The position numbers and the translations under genes are program-made. Positions 1-8,790 of a stretch of 64,000 bases of DNA are shown here, one piece after another. The notes beneath the pieces are model-generated. The model was not told the origin of the DNA, ran no database searches, and saw only the letters and a program-made list of their open reading frames with translations. Within the stretch, counting starts at the first letter, position 1. The number at the start of each line of letters is the position of its first letter. Source of the stretch: DATJLY01 sp963773665 (GTDB taxonomy: Bacteria; Pseudomonadota; Alphaproteobacteria; ATCC43930; CGMCC-115725); assembly GCA_963773665.1 (NCBI GenBank), contig CAVZBZ010000004.1, forward strand, positions 434,001 to 498,000. Reading direction: 5' to 3'.

Positions 1-803
1 TAGGTGTTGAGCGTCGGCCGCGTCACGTAGAGCGAGCCTTTGGCGGCGAGCACGCCGAGATTGAATGCCTCGACCGGCCCCGAGGAATTGCCGAACGACA
101 CCATGAGCCCGAGCGGCGCAAGGCAGTCGAGCGATTTGGCGAACGTCTCCTTGCCGACCCCGTCATAGACCACCGGCACTTTCTTGCCGTCGGTCAGCTC
201 GAGGACGCGCTTGGCGAAATCGTCGCGCGTATAGACGATCGGGTGATCGCAGCCATGCGCCTTGGCGAGCTTCGCCTTGTCGTCGCTGCCGACCGTGCCG
301 ATCACGGTGGCGCCCAGGTGCTTTGCCCATTGGCACAGGATGAGCCCGACCCCGCCCGCCGCGGCATGGCACAGGATCGTGTCGCCCTTCTTCACCTTGT
401 AGGTCTGGCGGATGAGGTACTGCACGGTGAGGCCCTTCAGCATCATCGCCGCCGCGCGCTTGTCGTCGATCCCGTCCGGCAGCTGCAAAAGCCGGTCGGC
501 CGGGATGAGGCGCGCGTCGGCATAGGATCCCACCGGCGCGCTGCCATAGGCGACCCGGTCGCCCGGCTTCAGGTCGGTGACGCCAGGCCCCACCGCCTCG
601 ACCACGCCGGCGGCTTCGCCGCCCAATCCCGCCGGCAGCTTGCCCGGGTAAAGCCCGGTGCGGTTGTAGACGTCGACGAAATTGAGGCCGATCGCGGTTT
701 GGCGGATCAGCGCCTCGCCCGGTCCGGGGGCGCCGAGCTGCACCTCCTCCCACATCATGACTTCGGGGCCGCCGTACTGGTGGATGCGGATGGCGTGCGG
801 CAT
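1..803 (-). CDS. NADPH:quinone oxidoreductase (zeta-crystallin type), 3' part cut by window edge
   Basis: Medium-chain dehydrogenase/reductase that would transfer hydride from NADPH to quinones in the cytosol. The protein begins MPHAIRIHQYGGPEVM, the usual opening of this family, and continues with GLNFVDVYNRTGLYP, a GEAAGVVEAVG segment and the Rossmann motif AAAGGVGLILCQWAK near residue 150. No zinc-binding cysteine cluster of the alcohol dehydrogenases is visible, as expected for quinone reductases. The reading frame is intact from the ATG to position 1, giving about 267 residues of a usual length near 325, so the C-terminal end lies outside the window. It is divergent from the copper locus. 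Confidence 0.9.
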   Translation of the reverse strand, partial: MPHAIRIHQYGGPEVMMWEEVQLGAPGPGEALIRQTAIGLNFVDVYNRTGLYPGKLPAGLGGEAAGVVEAVGPGVTDLKPGDRVAYGSAPVGSYADARLIPADRLLQLPDGIDDKRAAAMMLKGLTVQYLIRQTYKVKKGDTILCHAAAGGVGLILCQWAKHLGATVIGTVGSDDKAKLAKAHGCDHPIVYTRDDFAKRVLELTDGKKVPVVYDGVGKETFAKSLDCLAPLGLMVSFGNSSGPVEAFNLGVLAAKGSLYVTRPTLNT

Positions 804-939
804 GGATCGCTCCCTCGTTCTTGGTGTGCGGTCGAGATTAGCGGCGGCGCCAAGGTGAGTCACGGCCCGGCCCCGGCGGCGCCGGCTTGTGTTATGATTG
901 CGGCATGGAGCCGATCGCGCGAGCGGCACGGTGAGGGGG

Positions 940-1320
940 ATGCGGCAGCATCTGCGCCGCTGGGGCCTGCGCCTCGCCCTCGTGGCACTCGCGCTGCAGG
1001 CGGCCGTCCCGCTTTTCATCCTGGTCGATCTGCGCGTCCTCGCGGCGGAAGCTGCGGCGGACGCGGTCATCGGGCAAAGCCAGTGCGTGCACGACGGCGC
1101 GCCGAGCTCCGACCGCGCCCCCGCGCATCAGTGCAGCTTTGCCGTCTGTCCCTTGTGCGCGGCACTTGCGGTCGCCTCGGCGCTCGCCGCGCCCGCGCCC
1201 GACGGGCCGCGCGTCCCGGCGATCGCGCAGGCGGCGCCGTTCGCCGTCATCGCGGCCGAAGACGCGCCGCGCGCAGCACCGCCGCTTTCCTACCGATCGC
1301 GCGCTCCACCGCTGGCCTGA
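940..1320 (+). CDS. DUF2946-like small membrane or exported protein of the copper locus
   Basis: A 126-residue protein with an N-terminal hydrophobic segment (RLALVALALQAAVPLFILVDL), then a Cys/His-rich stretch QCVHDGAPS...HQCSFAVCPLCAAL, and a Pro/Ala-rich tail. This layout resembles DUF2946 proteins, which are often encoded beside copper transport genes. Here CopC and CopD follow about 1 kb downstream on the same strand, so a role in copper binding or delivery is plausible but inferred. The ATG at 940 is chosen because it sits just before the hydrophobic segment. A GTG at 931 and an ATG at 898 are also in frame. Confidence 0.6.
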   Translation: MRQHLRRWGLRLALVALALQAAVPLFILVDLRVLAAEAAADAVIGQSQCVHDGAPSSDRAPAHQCSFAVCPLCAALAVASALAAPAPDGPRVPAIAQAAPFAVIAAEDAPRAAPPLSYRSRAPPLA

Positions 1321-1340
1321 ACTTCCGGTGATTCGTTTCA

Positions 1341-1364
1341 GCCGTGCCGCCTCGGCGGCACGGC
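1341..1364. other. GC-rich perfect hairpin between DUF2946 gene and outer-membrane gene
   Basis: An 11-base arm GCCGTGCCGCC is followed after two bases by its exact complement GGCGGCACGGC. It lies 21 bases after the first stop and 37 bases before the next start. There is no T-run after it, so it could be a processing or attenuation hairpin as easily as a terminator. Confidence 0.45.
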
Positions 1365-1400
1365 GCTCGCCTTGTTCAGCCAACCCGATGGAGCTTCGCG

Positions 1401-2336
1401 ATGCGACTCGCACATTGTTCGGCGATCCCGATCGCTGCCCTCCTTGCCGCCGGCATCGAGCCGGCGGGCGCGCACGGCTTCGCCGGCGACCGGTTCTTTC
1501 CCGCGACCCTCCAGACCGACGATCCCTTCGTCGCCGACGAGATGTCGCTGCCGACGCTGACGCGCAATCCGACCGACGCTACGGGAAATCAGTCCTATTC
1601 GGTCGAAACCGACATCGCGAAGCGACTCACGCCCAGTTTCGGCCTCACCGCCGCCTATCAGTGGAACTATTTTCAGCCGCAGGGCGCGGCGCCGATGCAC
1701 GGCTTCGGCAGCCTCACGACCGGCGCGCAGTATCAGCTCTTCATCGACGCGCCGCATGAATTCATGGCGCTCGCCGGGCTCAACGTGACCTGGGCGCATA
1801 CCGGCGCGGTCAACCAGGGCGGGGCGGACGACCACACCACGCTCGAGCCGGGGGTCGATTTCGGCAAGGGTTTCGGCGACCTTCCGGACGCGCTGACATG
1901 GCTGCGCCCGTTCGCGATCACCGGCAATCTCAGCGTCGATTTTCCGACCCGCGTCAACAGCGCGGGGGCGCTCAATCAGAACCTGTTCAATGCCGGCTTC
2001 GCCATCGAGTACAGCCTCGAATTCCTGCAGCACCATGTCCGCGACGTCGGATTGAAGCCGCCTTTCGACCGCATGATCCCGCTCGTCGAGATCACTTCGG
2101 CGACGCCCTTCAATCGCAATACCGTGATGGGCGCGACGAACGCGATGGGAAACGCGACCGCCGGGCTCGTCGCGCCCGGTGTTATCTGGGCCGGCCAGTA
2201 TTTCCAGATCGGCGCCGAGGCGCTCGTCCCTTATGGCCAGGGACAAGGCCATGGGCTGGGCGCCGTGCTGCAGTTCCATCTGTTTCTCGACGATCTCTTC
2301 CCCAATTCGATCGGCCGGCCCCTGCTGGCATGGTGA
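1401..2336 (+). CDS. exported beta-barrel-like protein of the copper locus
   Basis: A 311-residue protein with a signal peptide (MRLAHCSAIPIAALLAAGIEPAGA). The mature part is rich in Gly, Asn and aromatic residues in alternating patterns, for example GLTAAYQWNYFQP and TAGLVAPGVIWAGQYFQIGAEALVP, and ends in VLQFHLFLDDLFP...PLLAW, which looks like outer-membrane beta-strands. I do not recognise a named family. Its stop overlaps the copC start (TGATG), so it is probably co-transcribed with copC and copD and may serve copper passage across the outer membrane; that role is inferred from context. The ATG at 1401 is chosen because it begins the signal peptide. Confidence 0.7.
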   Translation: MRLAHCSAIPIAALLAAGIEPAGAHGFAGDRFFPATLQTDDPFVADEMSLPTLTRNPTDATGNQSYSVETDIAKRLTPSFGLTAAYQWNYFQPQGAAPMHGFGSLTTGAQYQLFIDAPHEFMALAGLNVTWAHTGAVNQGGADDHTTLEPGVDFGKGFGDLPDALTWLRPFAITGNLSVDFPTRVNSAGALNQNLFNAGFAIEYSLEFLQHHVRDVGLKPPFDRMIPLVEITSATPFNRNTVMGATNAMGNATAGLVAPGVIWAGQYFQIGAEALVPYGQGQGHGLGAVLQFHLFLDDLFPNSIGRPLLAW

Positions 2337-2710
2337 TGGAGATGAAACGCACGCTCTTCGGCGCGGCCGTGGCGGTGGCTCTTCTCTTCGCAGGAGAACC
2401 GGCGCGCGCTCACGCCTTCCTCGATCATGCCGAGCCCGGCGTCGGCAGCACGCTTGCCGCGGCGCCGGGAAAAATCCGCATCTGGTTCACCGAGCCGCTC
2501 GAGCCGGCGTTCAGCACCATCGCCGTGACCGATGCGCAAGGCCATGCGGTGGGCAGGGGCAAGGCGCGGGTGGATCCGGCCGATACCACGCTGCTCGAGC
2601 TCGATTTGAACCCGCTGGCGCCGGGAACCTATCGCGTCGCGTGGCGCGTCATCTCGGTCGATACGCACCCGACCGAAGGCGACTTCACCTTCACGGTGCA
2701 GGGACCGTGA
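2336..2710 (+). CDS. copC: periplasmic copper-binding protein CopC
   Basis: A 124-residue CopC-domain protein. After a signal peptide ending in ARAHA, the mature protein begins with a His-containing strand (HAFLDHAEPGVGSTL). It continues with KIRIWFTEPLEPAFSTI and ends with the family signature WRVISVDTHPTEGDFTFTV. CopC proteins bind copper in the periplasm and usually pass it to CopD. The start overlaps the upstream stop (TGATG) and its own stop overlaps copD by four bases (GTGA), so translation is probably coupled through all three genes. ATGs at 2330 and 2342 are alternatives and alter only the extreme N-terminus. Confidence 0.92.
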   Translation: MEMKRTLFGAAVAVALLFAGEPARAHAFLDHAEPGVGSTLAAAPGKIRIWFTEPLEPAFSTIAVTDAQGHAVGRGKARVDPADTTLLELDLNPLAPGTYRVAWRVISVDTHPTEGDFTFTVQGP

Positions 2711-3624
2711 GCGCGGTGGAGACGGCGCTCGCCGCCGCGCGCTTCGTGCAGTTCGCGGCGGCGATGGTGCTGCTGGGCTCGCCCGCCTTCGCGCTCGGCC
2801 TCGCGCTGCGCTGTACGGGCTTTGCCGCGGCGGAGCGCGGGTTCGAGCGCTGGCTGCGGCGCACTCTGCTGGCGGCTGCGCTGGCGGCGCTGTTCTCGGC
2901 GGCGCTGTGGCTCGATCTCGAAGCCGCCGTGATGGGCAATGGCTGGTCCGAGGCACTGGACCGCGACACCGTCGCAACCGTGCTGTTCGAGACGCTGTTC
3001 GGTCAGGCGTGGCTCTGGCATATGGGGCTCGAGGCGGCGCTTCTCGCGGTTCTGCTGGCGCTTGGCGGCAGGCTTGCGCTGGCGCTCGTCGTACCGCTCG
3101 CCGCGGCGCATGTCGCAAGCCTCGCCTGGGCCGGCCATGCGGTCATGCATCCCGGCGCGGCGCCGCTCGTCGTGCAGACGCTTCATCTTCTGGCCGGCGG
3201 TCTTTGGCTCGGCAGCCTGCCGGCGCTGTTCCATCTCCTCGCATGCGCGCGGGCTGCGCCGTCTCCCGCGCTCGAGGACGCGGTGCGCACGATGCTGCCG
3301 CTCTATTCCCGCATCGGCTATGGCGTTGTCGCGCTCCTCGTGCTGACCGGCATCGGCAACAGCATTTTTCTCGTCGGCAGCGTTGGCGCGCTGCTCACCA
3401 CCGCGTTCGGGCGCGTGCTGATGCTGAAGCTCGTGCTGGCCGCGATCATGATCGCGGTCGCGCTCGGCAACCGCTTCGATCTCGTGCCGCACGTCGTGCG
3501 CGGACAAGGTCCGGCGCCGGTCGCGGCACTCGCACGCCGCGTCGCGCTCGAGCAGGCGCTGGCGCTGCTCGTCCTCGCCGCGGTGAGCGTGCTGGGCCTC
3601 TTGCCGCCGGCGCTACAGCAGTAG
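2707..3624 (+). CDS. copD: copper resistance/import membrane protein CopD
   Basis: A 305-residue polytopic inner-membrane protein with about eight hydrophobic segments (for example RLALALVVPLAAAHVASLAWAG and LVVQTLHLLAGGLWLGSLPAL). The histidines in the middle helices (HVASLAWAGHAVMH, QTLHLLAGGLWLG) are typical of CopD, which is thought to move copper across the inner membrane with CopC. It starts at a GTG that overlaps the copC stop. The 3' end overlaps the convergent ogt gene by 12 bases. Confidence 0.88.
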   Translation: MSAVETALAAARFVQFAAAMVLLGSPAFALGLALRCTGFAAAERGFERWLRRTLLAAALAALFSAALWLDLEAAVMGNGWSEALDRDTVATVLFETLFGQAWLWHMGLEAALLAVLLALGGRLALALVVPLAAAHVASLAWAGHAVMHPGAAPLVVQTLHLLAGGLWLGSLPALFHLLACARAAPSPALEDAVRTMLPLYSRIGYGVVALLVLTGIGNSIFLVGSVGALLTTAFGRVLMLKLVLAAIMIAVALGNRFDLVPHVVRGQGPAPVAALARRVALEQALALLVLAAVSVLGLLPPALQQ

Positions 3625-4065
3625 GGCGTGCTCGAGCTGCAGGAGGCGGCGCTTGGTCTCGGCCCCCTCGCCGCCGCTATAGCCGCCGAGCGCGCCGTGC
3701 GAGCCCACGACGCGGTGGCACGGGATGAAGATCGGCAGCGGATTGCGCCCGCACGCCTGCCCGACCGCGCGCGGCGGCAGCGCCAGCGCCTTGCCCAGGT
3801 CGCCATAGGTGCGCGTCTCGCCGAAGGGGATTTCGGCCATGAGCTGCCACACGCGCAGCTCGGTCGCGGTGCCGTCGGGCGCGAGCGGCAGCTCGAAGGT
3901 CCGGCGTCGCCCGGCGAGATATTCGAGAAGCTGACGCTTGGCGTCGATGAGGAGCGGCGACGGCTTGCCCATCGCGCGGCCGCCCCACTCGAGTGCCACG
4001 ATCTTGTCCTCGTCCTCGCTGACGGTGAGGCGGCCGAACTGCGTCTCGAAGGAGAGCCGCCGCAT
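3613..4065 (-). CDS. ogt: methylated-DNA-[protein]-cysteine S-methyltransferase
   Basis: A suicide DNA-repair protein of 150 residues that removes methyl groups from O6-methylguanine or O4-methylthymine. The active-site motif PCHRVVG is present with the acceptor Cys at residue 116. The preceding helix-turn-helix region (GETRTYGDLGKAL, PRAVGQACGRNPLPIFI) is the usual DNA-binding part, and GALGGYSGGEGAETKRRLLQLE closes the domain. Its start overlaps the stop of the upstream DUF255 gene (TGATG), so the two are probably translated together. Confidence 0.95.
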   Translation of the reverse strand: MRRLSFETQFGRLTVSEDEDKIVALEWGGRAMGKPSPLLIDAKRQLLEYLAGRRRTFELPLAPDGTATELRVWQLMAEIPFGETRTYGDLGKALALPPRAVGQACGRNPLPIFIPCHRVVGSHGALGGYSGGEGAETKRRLLQLEHALLL

Positions 4066-6083
4066 CAGCGCCGGGCGAGCGCCGCGCCGAGCGCATCCAA
4101 ATGGCTCAATGGCAGCGAACATGTCGTGCCCTCGCACAGATAGAGGGTGGCGCGGCCGCCGAGCGAGCCCTTGCCGGCGGCCGGATGCGATTCCGGCAGC
4201 TCGGCCCCATTCGCCACGACGAGCAGCACCTTGGTCGGGAGCGCCGCTTCGTTGACCGCGCGGATGAGCGCCTGCGTGCCGGCGTTTTTGCGGTCGCCGA
4301 CGATCACGATCTGCACCGCGCGCTCCAGAATCTCGGCGCCGTCCAACAGCGTCGCAAGCCCGAACAAATTGCGCTGCAGCTCGCCGGCGAAGGCGGCAAT
4401 CACTTCCTCGGCGCGCTCGCGGAATTTCGCCTCGCCGGTCAGGTGATAGAGCCGCGCAAAAACTTCGACGAGCGTGCCGTTGCCGGATGGGTTCGGCTGG
4501 TCCAAGGCCTGCTTGGTGCGGACGAGCAGCGCCTCGGCGTCGTCGGCGGTGAAGAAATAGCCGCCGCGCGGATCGCGGTAATGCGCATCGCAAATCTCGA
4601 CCCAGCGCCGCGCCGCCGCAAGAAACCGCGCCTCGCCGGTCGCCTCGTAAAGCAGCAGCGCGGCGCGGCTCATGTTGGCGTAATCGTCGAGCACGGCCGT
4701 GTGCGCGCGTTTTCCCGCGCGCCAGGCATGCATGAGCCGCCCGTCAGCGCCGCCGAGGTTTTCGGCGATGAAATCGAACGACGCGGCGGCGCGGTCGAGC
4801 CAATCGTCGCGCCCGAATGAAGTGCCCGCAACCGCGAGCGCTGCGATCATGAGGCCGTTCCAGTCGGCCAGCACCTTGTCGTCGAGGCCGGGCCTGACGC
4901 GCGACGCACGCGCATCGAACAGGATCGCGCGGCACGCGCGCAGCTCGTCTTCCGCCGCGTCGTCGAGGAGATCCAGATGATCGAGGCGGTTGAGGATCGT
5001 CTTGCCTTCCCAGTTGCCGCCGGGCGTGACGTCGTAGATTTCCCGAAAACGCCGGGCGCGCGGGCCGAGCAGGCGGTCGATCTCGGCCTCGCTCCAGACA
5101 TAGAATTTGCCCTCCTCGTGCTCGCTGTCGGCATCGAGGCTCGAGGCGAAGCCGCCCTCGGGCAGGAGCATCTCGCGTTCCGCCCAGTCGATCGTCTCGG
5201 CGACCCGCGTCTCGTAGAGCTTCGATTTCGTCTCCTGCCACGCGCCGGTCAGAAGCTCGATCAGGAGCGCGTTGTCGTACAGCATCTTCTCGAAATGCGG
5301 CACGAGCCAGCGCGCATCGACCGAATAGCGCGCAAAGCCGCCGCCGACATGGTCGTAGATGCCGCCCTGCGAAATATGGTCGAGCGTCAGCAGCACCGCG
5401 TCCTCGAGGGCTTCGTTCTTGAGCCGCTTCGCGCCGCGCCACAGGAGCGCGAAAAGCGGCGCCTGCGGGAATTTCGGCGCGCCGCCGATGCCGCCTTCCA
5501 CGCGGTCGACCTCCTGCGAAAGCCGCAGCGCCGCCTGGTCGATGATCTCGATCGACACGCCCGCGCCTGACGCTGGCTCCGCGAGCTTGCCGAGCGCCGC
5601 CGTCAACGTGCGGACATTTTTTGCCACCTGGTCGCGCTTCTGGTGATAGGCCTCCGATATGGCGCGCAGCACGTCGGGGAAGCCGGGCCGGCCCCAGCGC
5701 GCGGCCGGCGGGAAATACGTGCCGCCCCAGAACGGCTCGCCAGCGGGCGTCAGGAACATGGTGAGCGGCCACCCGCCCTGCTCGCCCATCGCGTGCAATG
5801 CCTGCATGTAGATCGCGTCGAGATCGGGCCGCTCCTCGCGATCGACCTTGATGCAGACATAGAGCTCGTTCATGAGCCGCGCGATCGCCTCGTCCTCGAA
5901 GCTTTCGTGCGCCATGACGTGGCACCAGTGGCACGCGGCATAGCCGATCGACAGAAGGATCGGCTTGTCCTCGGCCCGCGCCGCTGCGAGCGCGGCCGGG
6001 CCCCAGGGCTGCCAATGCACCGGGTTGTCCTTGTGCTGCAGCAGATAAGGGCTGGTCTCGCCGGCGAGCGCGTTTCGGTCCAT
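4065..6083 (-). CDS. DUF255 thioredoxin-fold protein (YyaL/SPATA20 family)
   Basis: A 672-residue protein with the N-terminal DUF255 thioredoxin-like domain (roughly residues 1-165), including HWQPWGPAAL, the CHWC motif at residues 51-54 and GGWPLTMFLTP. An alpha/alpha-barrel follows that resembles six-hairpin glycosidases or N-acylglucosamine epimerases (FYVWSEAEI, GGYFFTADDAEALLVR). No signal peptide is seen, so it is probably cytosolic. The biochemical role of the family is not firmly established. It is co-directional with ogt and the upstream VOC gene. Confidence 0.93.
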   Translation of the reverse strand: MDRNALAGETSPYLLQHKDNPVHWQPWGPAALAAARAEDKPILLSIGYAACHWCHVMAHESFEDEAIARLMNELYVCIKVDREERPDLDAIYMQALHAMGEQGGWPLTMFLTPAGEPFWGGTYFPPAARWGRPGFPDVLRAISEAYHQKRDQVAKNVRTLTAALGKLAEPASGAGVSIEIIDQAALRLSQEVDRVEGGIGGAPKFPQAPLFALLWRGAKRLKNEALEDAVLLTLDHISQGGIYDHVGGGFARYSVDARWLVPHFEKMLYDNALLIELLTGAWQETKSKLYETRVAETIDWAEREMLLPEGGFASSLDADSEHEEGKFYVWSEAEIDRLLGPRARRFREIYDVTPGGNWEGKTILNRLDHLDLLDDAAEDELRACRAILFDARASRVRPGLDDKVLADWNGLMIAALAVAGTSFGRDDWLDRAAASFDFIAENLGGADGRLMHAWRAGKRAHTAVLDDYANMSRAALLLYEATGEARFLAAARRWVEICDAHYRDPRGGYFFTADDAEALLVRTKQALDQPNPSGNGTLVEVFARLYHLTGEAKFRERAEEVIAAFAGELQRNLFGLATLLDGAEILERAVQIVIVGDRKNAGTQALIRAVNEAALPTKVLLVVANGAELPESHPAAGKGSLGGRATLYLCEGTTCSLPLSHLDALGAALARR

Positions 6084-6104
6084 GTCGAAAGAACGTCCCC
6101 GCGG

Positions 6105-7013
6105 TCACTCCGGCTCGTAGTTGCGGTCGAAATCCGCCGGCACTTTCGGGCCCCAGCGATAGAGCGCGTCCTCGGCGCCATGCTCCTCGGCCCGCCATGA
6201 GCCGTCGGCCGGGATCTGGTCGATGTCGCAGAAATATTCGGCAAGGCTCATCCACGGATCGCGCAGGTAGTGGAAGAAATTCGAGCCCAGCACGTGGCGC
6301 CCGAAACCCCAGCCGTTGCGGTATCCCGCCTCGAGCACGGTCTGCGCGCCAAGGCCGATCTCGTCGGGCGAATCGACCTCGAAGCTCGCGTGATGAAAGC
6401 CCGGCCGGTCGCATTTCAGCACGGCCACGACGTGATGATCGCCTCCCTGCGGCAGATGCATGAAGGCAATGAGGCCGGGCACGCTGTCGGTGAGTTTTAG
6501 ACCCACGACCTCGGTATAGAACCGGCACGTGCGCTCCGGATCGGGCGTCTGCAGCAGGACATGGCCAAGCCGCACCGGGCGCACCTCGTGGCGCGGCGGG
6601 CAGCCGCGGCCGCGGACCAGCTCGTGCCCGGGATTGTTGATGACGAAGGGTTTGGCGCTGCGCCACGGCCGCGCGCTTTCGGCGCGGACATTGACCGCGT
6701 TCCCGTCCGGGTCGCGGAGCCACAACCCGCCGCCGAAAATGTTGCCTGGCGCGTCGATCTCGGGCAGGCCTTGCGCCTTCATGCGCTGGCGAATGTCCGC
6801 AATCCCGGCCTCGTCGCTGCCGAAGCGCAGATGATTGAGCCGCTTCTTCGCGCCCTCGACCAGCAGCACCTGGTCCTGCTCGCGCCCCTCGCAGCGGAAC
6901 GCCAGCGCATTGCCGCGATCCTGCGGCACGAGGCCGAATGTCGCATAGAATTTCCGTCCCGCCTCGACATCGGGCACGGTGAGCGCGTAGCTCAAAAGCG
7001 CCTGCACCGCCAT
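6105..7013 (-). CDS. VOC-superfamily protein with two glyoxalase/extradiol-dioxygenase modules
   Basis: A 302-residue protein built of two vicinal-oxygen-chelate modules. The first (residues about 1-125) contains LTVPDVEAGRKFYATFGL and WLRDPDGNAVNV. The second (about 145-290) contains RLGHVLLQTPDPERTCRFYTEV, HHASFEVDSPDEIGLG and YLRDPWMSLAEYF. This is the layout of type I extradiol dioxygenases and related hydrolases that act on aromatic ring-cleavage products. The substrate cannot be read from sequence. The ATG at 7013 starts the first beta-strand (MAVQALLSYAL); a longer in-frame start at 7037 adds only charged residues. Confidence 0.85.
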   Translation of the reverse strand: MAVQALLSYALTVPDVEAGRKFYATFGLVPQDRGNALAFRCEGREQDQVLLVEGAKKRLNHLRFGSDEAGIADIRQRMKAQGLPEIDAPGNIFGGGLWLRDPDGNAVNVRAESARPWRSAKPFVINNPGHELVRGRGCPPRHEVRPVRLGHVLLQTPDPERTCRFYTEVVGLKLTDSVPGLIAFMHLPQGGDHHVVAVLKCDRPGFHHASFEVDSPDEIGLGAQTVLEAGYRNGWGFGRHVLGSNFFHYLRDPWMSLAEYFCDIDQIPADGSWRAEEHGAEDALYRWGPKVPADFDRNYEPE

Positions 7014-7101
7014 TTTCGCCTCCTCGACGCCGCGCAAAGCGCCAGCTTATCGCATGCGCCGGAGCGTCTCCAGGGGAGTGCCAGCGTGCGCCGGCACGGG
7101 A

Positions 7102-7377
7102 TCAAGGCCAGTCCTGAGCGGCGTGGTAGATGCGAAGGATTTCGACATCCTGTTTTCTAACCCGGTACACCAGGATGTAGGGCAAAGGCGGAAAAACGAG
7201 CTCGCGCGTCCCTGAGACCCGCCCGCGCCGCCCACGGCGCGCGAAGTCTTTAAGAGCGCAGCCGCCGTCGTAGAGCCGTCTCGCGACTTCGCGGGCGGCC
7301 GCGGGATTATCCTGCTGAATTCGACGTGTGATGTTTTCGAGGTCCTGAGCAGCAATGGCCGTCCAGAGAACCCGCAT
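7102..7377 (-). CDS. ParE/RelE-family toxin
   Basis: A 91-residue protein of the ParE/RelE toxin fold. It opens MRVLWTAIAAQDLENITRRIQQDNPAAAREVARRL, then has GRVSGTRELVFPPLPYILVYRV and ends with an EILRIYHAAQDWP strand, matching the usual ParE shape (helical hairpin, then sheet with conserved Arg, Tyr and His). Members poison DNA gyrase or cut mRNA on the ribosome. It follows its antitoxin with a TGATG overlap, the normal order for parDE-type pairs. Confidence 0.88.
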   Translation of the reverse strand: MRVLWTAIAAQDLENITRRIQQDNPAAAREVARRLYDGGCALKDFARRGRRGRVSGTRELVFPPLPYILVYRVRKQDVEILRIYHAAQDWP

Positions 7378-7601
7378 CAGTCTTGGAACAGGCGTTCGAC
7401 GCGGGCCCAGACCTCTTGCGAATCAAGAAATTCACCGCGATCTGCGGCGGCCCGCCCACGCTCGACGGCGGCAACGAAGCGCGCCTCTTCCTCGAGGTAA
7501 CATCGCAGAACGTCCTGCGCGAGTTCGTCAACCTTCCGGCCTTTTTGCGCGGCAAGGCGAGCGAGGCTCGCCTCCTGTTCGGGCGAGAGACGAATTTCCA
7601 T
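7377..7601 (-). CDS. antitoxin of the ParE-type pair
   Basis: A 74-residue protein beginning MEIRLSPEQEASLARLAAQKGRKVDELAQ, a short strand plus helices like a ribbon-helix-helix DNA-binding antitoxin. The tail (EFLDSQEVWARVERLF) would wrap the toxin. It lies immediately upstream of the ParE-like toxin and overlaps it. Antitoxins of this kind also repress their own promoter. I judge the identity mainly from the partner gene and length. Confidence 0.78.
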   Translation of the reverse strand: MEIRLSPEQEASLARLAAQKGRKVDELAQDVLRCYLEEEARFVAAVERGRAAADRGEFLDSQEVWARVERLFQD

Positions 7602-7689
7602 AGCAAAAGAATAACTGCGCGAAGGCGAAGGTCAAGCGAGCGCCACCACGCGGTTTTCTCGTGAGGCGCTGCGGCCTCATGCGTCCCTC

Positions 7690-8763
7690 CTAGTGAGCGC
7701 CGCCTTCGACTTCGTGGCCCTCGGCGCGCCAGCGCAGCATGCCGCCGGCGAGGTTCGCGACCTCGCCGAAGCCTGCCTGGGCAAGAAGCGTCACGGCCTG
7801 CGCCGAGCGGCTGCCGGCGCGGCACACGGCGACGACGGGGCGATCCTTGTGCAATTCGCCGATGCGGCCGCCAAGCTCGCCGAGCGGGATCAGCTTCGCC
7901 CCGGCGATATGGCCGAGGGGACCGGCGAACTCGGCGGGCTCGCGCACGTCGAGCACCTGCACCGGGCCCGCCAGATCCTCGAGCGCCCGCGGCTGGATCT
8001 CCCAGATGCCGGCGAAGGTATAGGCGAGCGGGGCCCAGCCGGGATCGGTGCCGAGCGAAGGCGCGCTCGCCGGCTGGCCGCATTTCATGTTGGCCGGAAC
8101 GGCGACGTCCATCTGCTTTGGATGCGCAAGCTTCAGATTCGCCATGTAGCCGGCGAAATCCTCGACCGAGGCGGCGCCGCCGAGGCGCGGATTGAAGCGC
8201 CGCTCCTCGGCGACCGACGTGACGGTGAGGCCGCGGTAATCGTGCGCCGGATAGAGCAGGCACGCTTCCGGCAGCGAGAAAATCTGCTGCCGCACCGAGC
8301 GGTAGAGCGTCGCCGCATCGCCGGCCTGAAAATCGGTGCGGCCGCAGCCGCGGATGAGCAGGCAGTCGCCGGTGAACGCCATGCTGCGGTCGTCGAGCAC
8401 GTAGGTGAGGCAGCCGTCGGTGTGGCCGGGCGTCGCGCGCACGGAGAGGCTTCGCGCGCCGAAGGCGATCGAGTCGCCGGCCGCGAGCATCCGGTCGGCG
8501 CCCGCGGCCCCGCCCGCGCGCGCCAGCGCGATGCGGCTGCCGAGGCGCCGGCGCAGCAGCCAGGCGCCCGTCACGTGGTCGGCATGGACATGCGTCTCCA
8601 AGGTCCAGAGCAGGCTCAGGCCAAGCTCCTGCACGAGCGCCGCGTCGCGCCGCATCTGCTCGAAGACGGGATCGATCAGCACCGCTTCGCCGGATTCGGA
8701 ATCGCCGAGAAGATAGGTGTAGGTCGAGGATTGCGCATCGAACAATTGCCGGAAGATCAGCAT
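7690..8763 (-). CDS. persulfide dioxygenase-rhodanese fusion (ETHE1-type MBL-fold hydrolase)
   Basis: A 357-residue fusion. Residues 1-235 are an ETHE1-like metallo-beta-lactamase fold with THVHADHVTGA (metal ligands around 58-63), TPGHTDG (His114), FTGDCLLI (Asp133) and YPAHDY (His174). The single iron of this group oxidises glutathione persulfide to sulfite. Residues 245-357 form a rhodanese domain with the loop CRAGSRS and catalytic Cys314. Such fusions couple persulfide oxidation to thiosulfate chemistry during sulfide detoxification. The ATG at 8763 is chosen because it begins the first strand (MLIFRQLFDAQSSTYTYLL). It is divergent from an XRE regulator across a short region holding a perfect dyad. 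Confidence 0.92.
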   Translation of the reverse strand: MLIFRQLFDAQSSTYTYLLGDSESGEAVLIDPVFEQMRRDAALVQELGLSLLWTLETHVHADHVTGAWLLRRRLGSRIALARAGGAAGADRMLAAGDSIAFGARSLSVRATPGHTDGCLTYVLDDRSMAFTGDCLLIRGCGRTDFQAGDAATLYRSVRQQIFSLPEACLLYPAHDYRGLTVTSVAEERRFNPRLGGAASVEDFAGYMANLKLAHPKQMDVAVPANMKCGQPASAPSLGTDPGWAPLAYTFAGIWEIQPRALEDLAGPVQVLDVREPAEFAGPLGHIAGAKLIPLGELGGRIGELHKDRPVVAVCRAGSRSAQAVTLLAQAGFGEVANLAGGMLRWRAEGHEVEGGAH

Positions 8764-8790
8764 CGGCTTCCTCCCGCTGGACGGACGCGG

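Noticed and set aside
7377..7601. Calling the antitoxin a true ParD
   Set aside because: The toxin is clearly ParE/RelE-like, but the antitoxin sequence is too short and varied to name its subfamily by eye.
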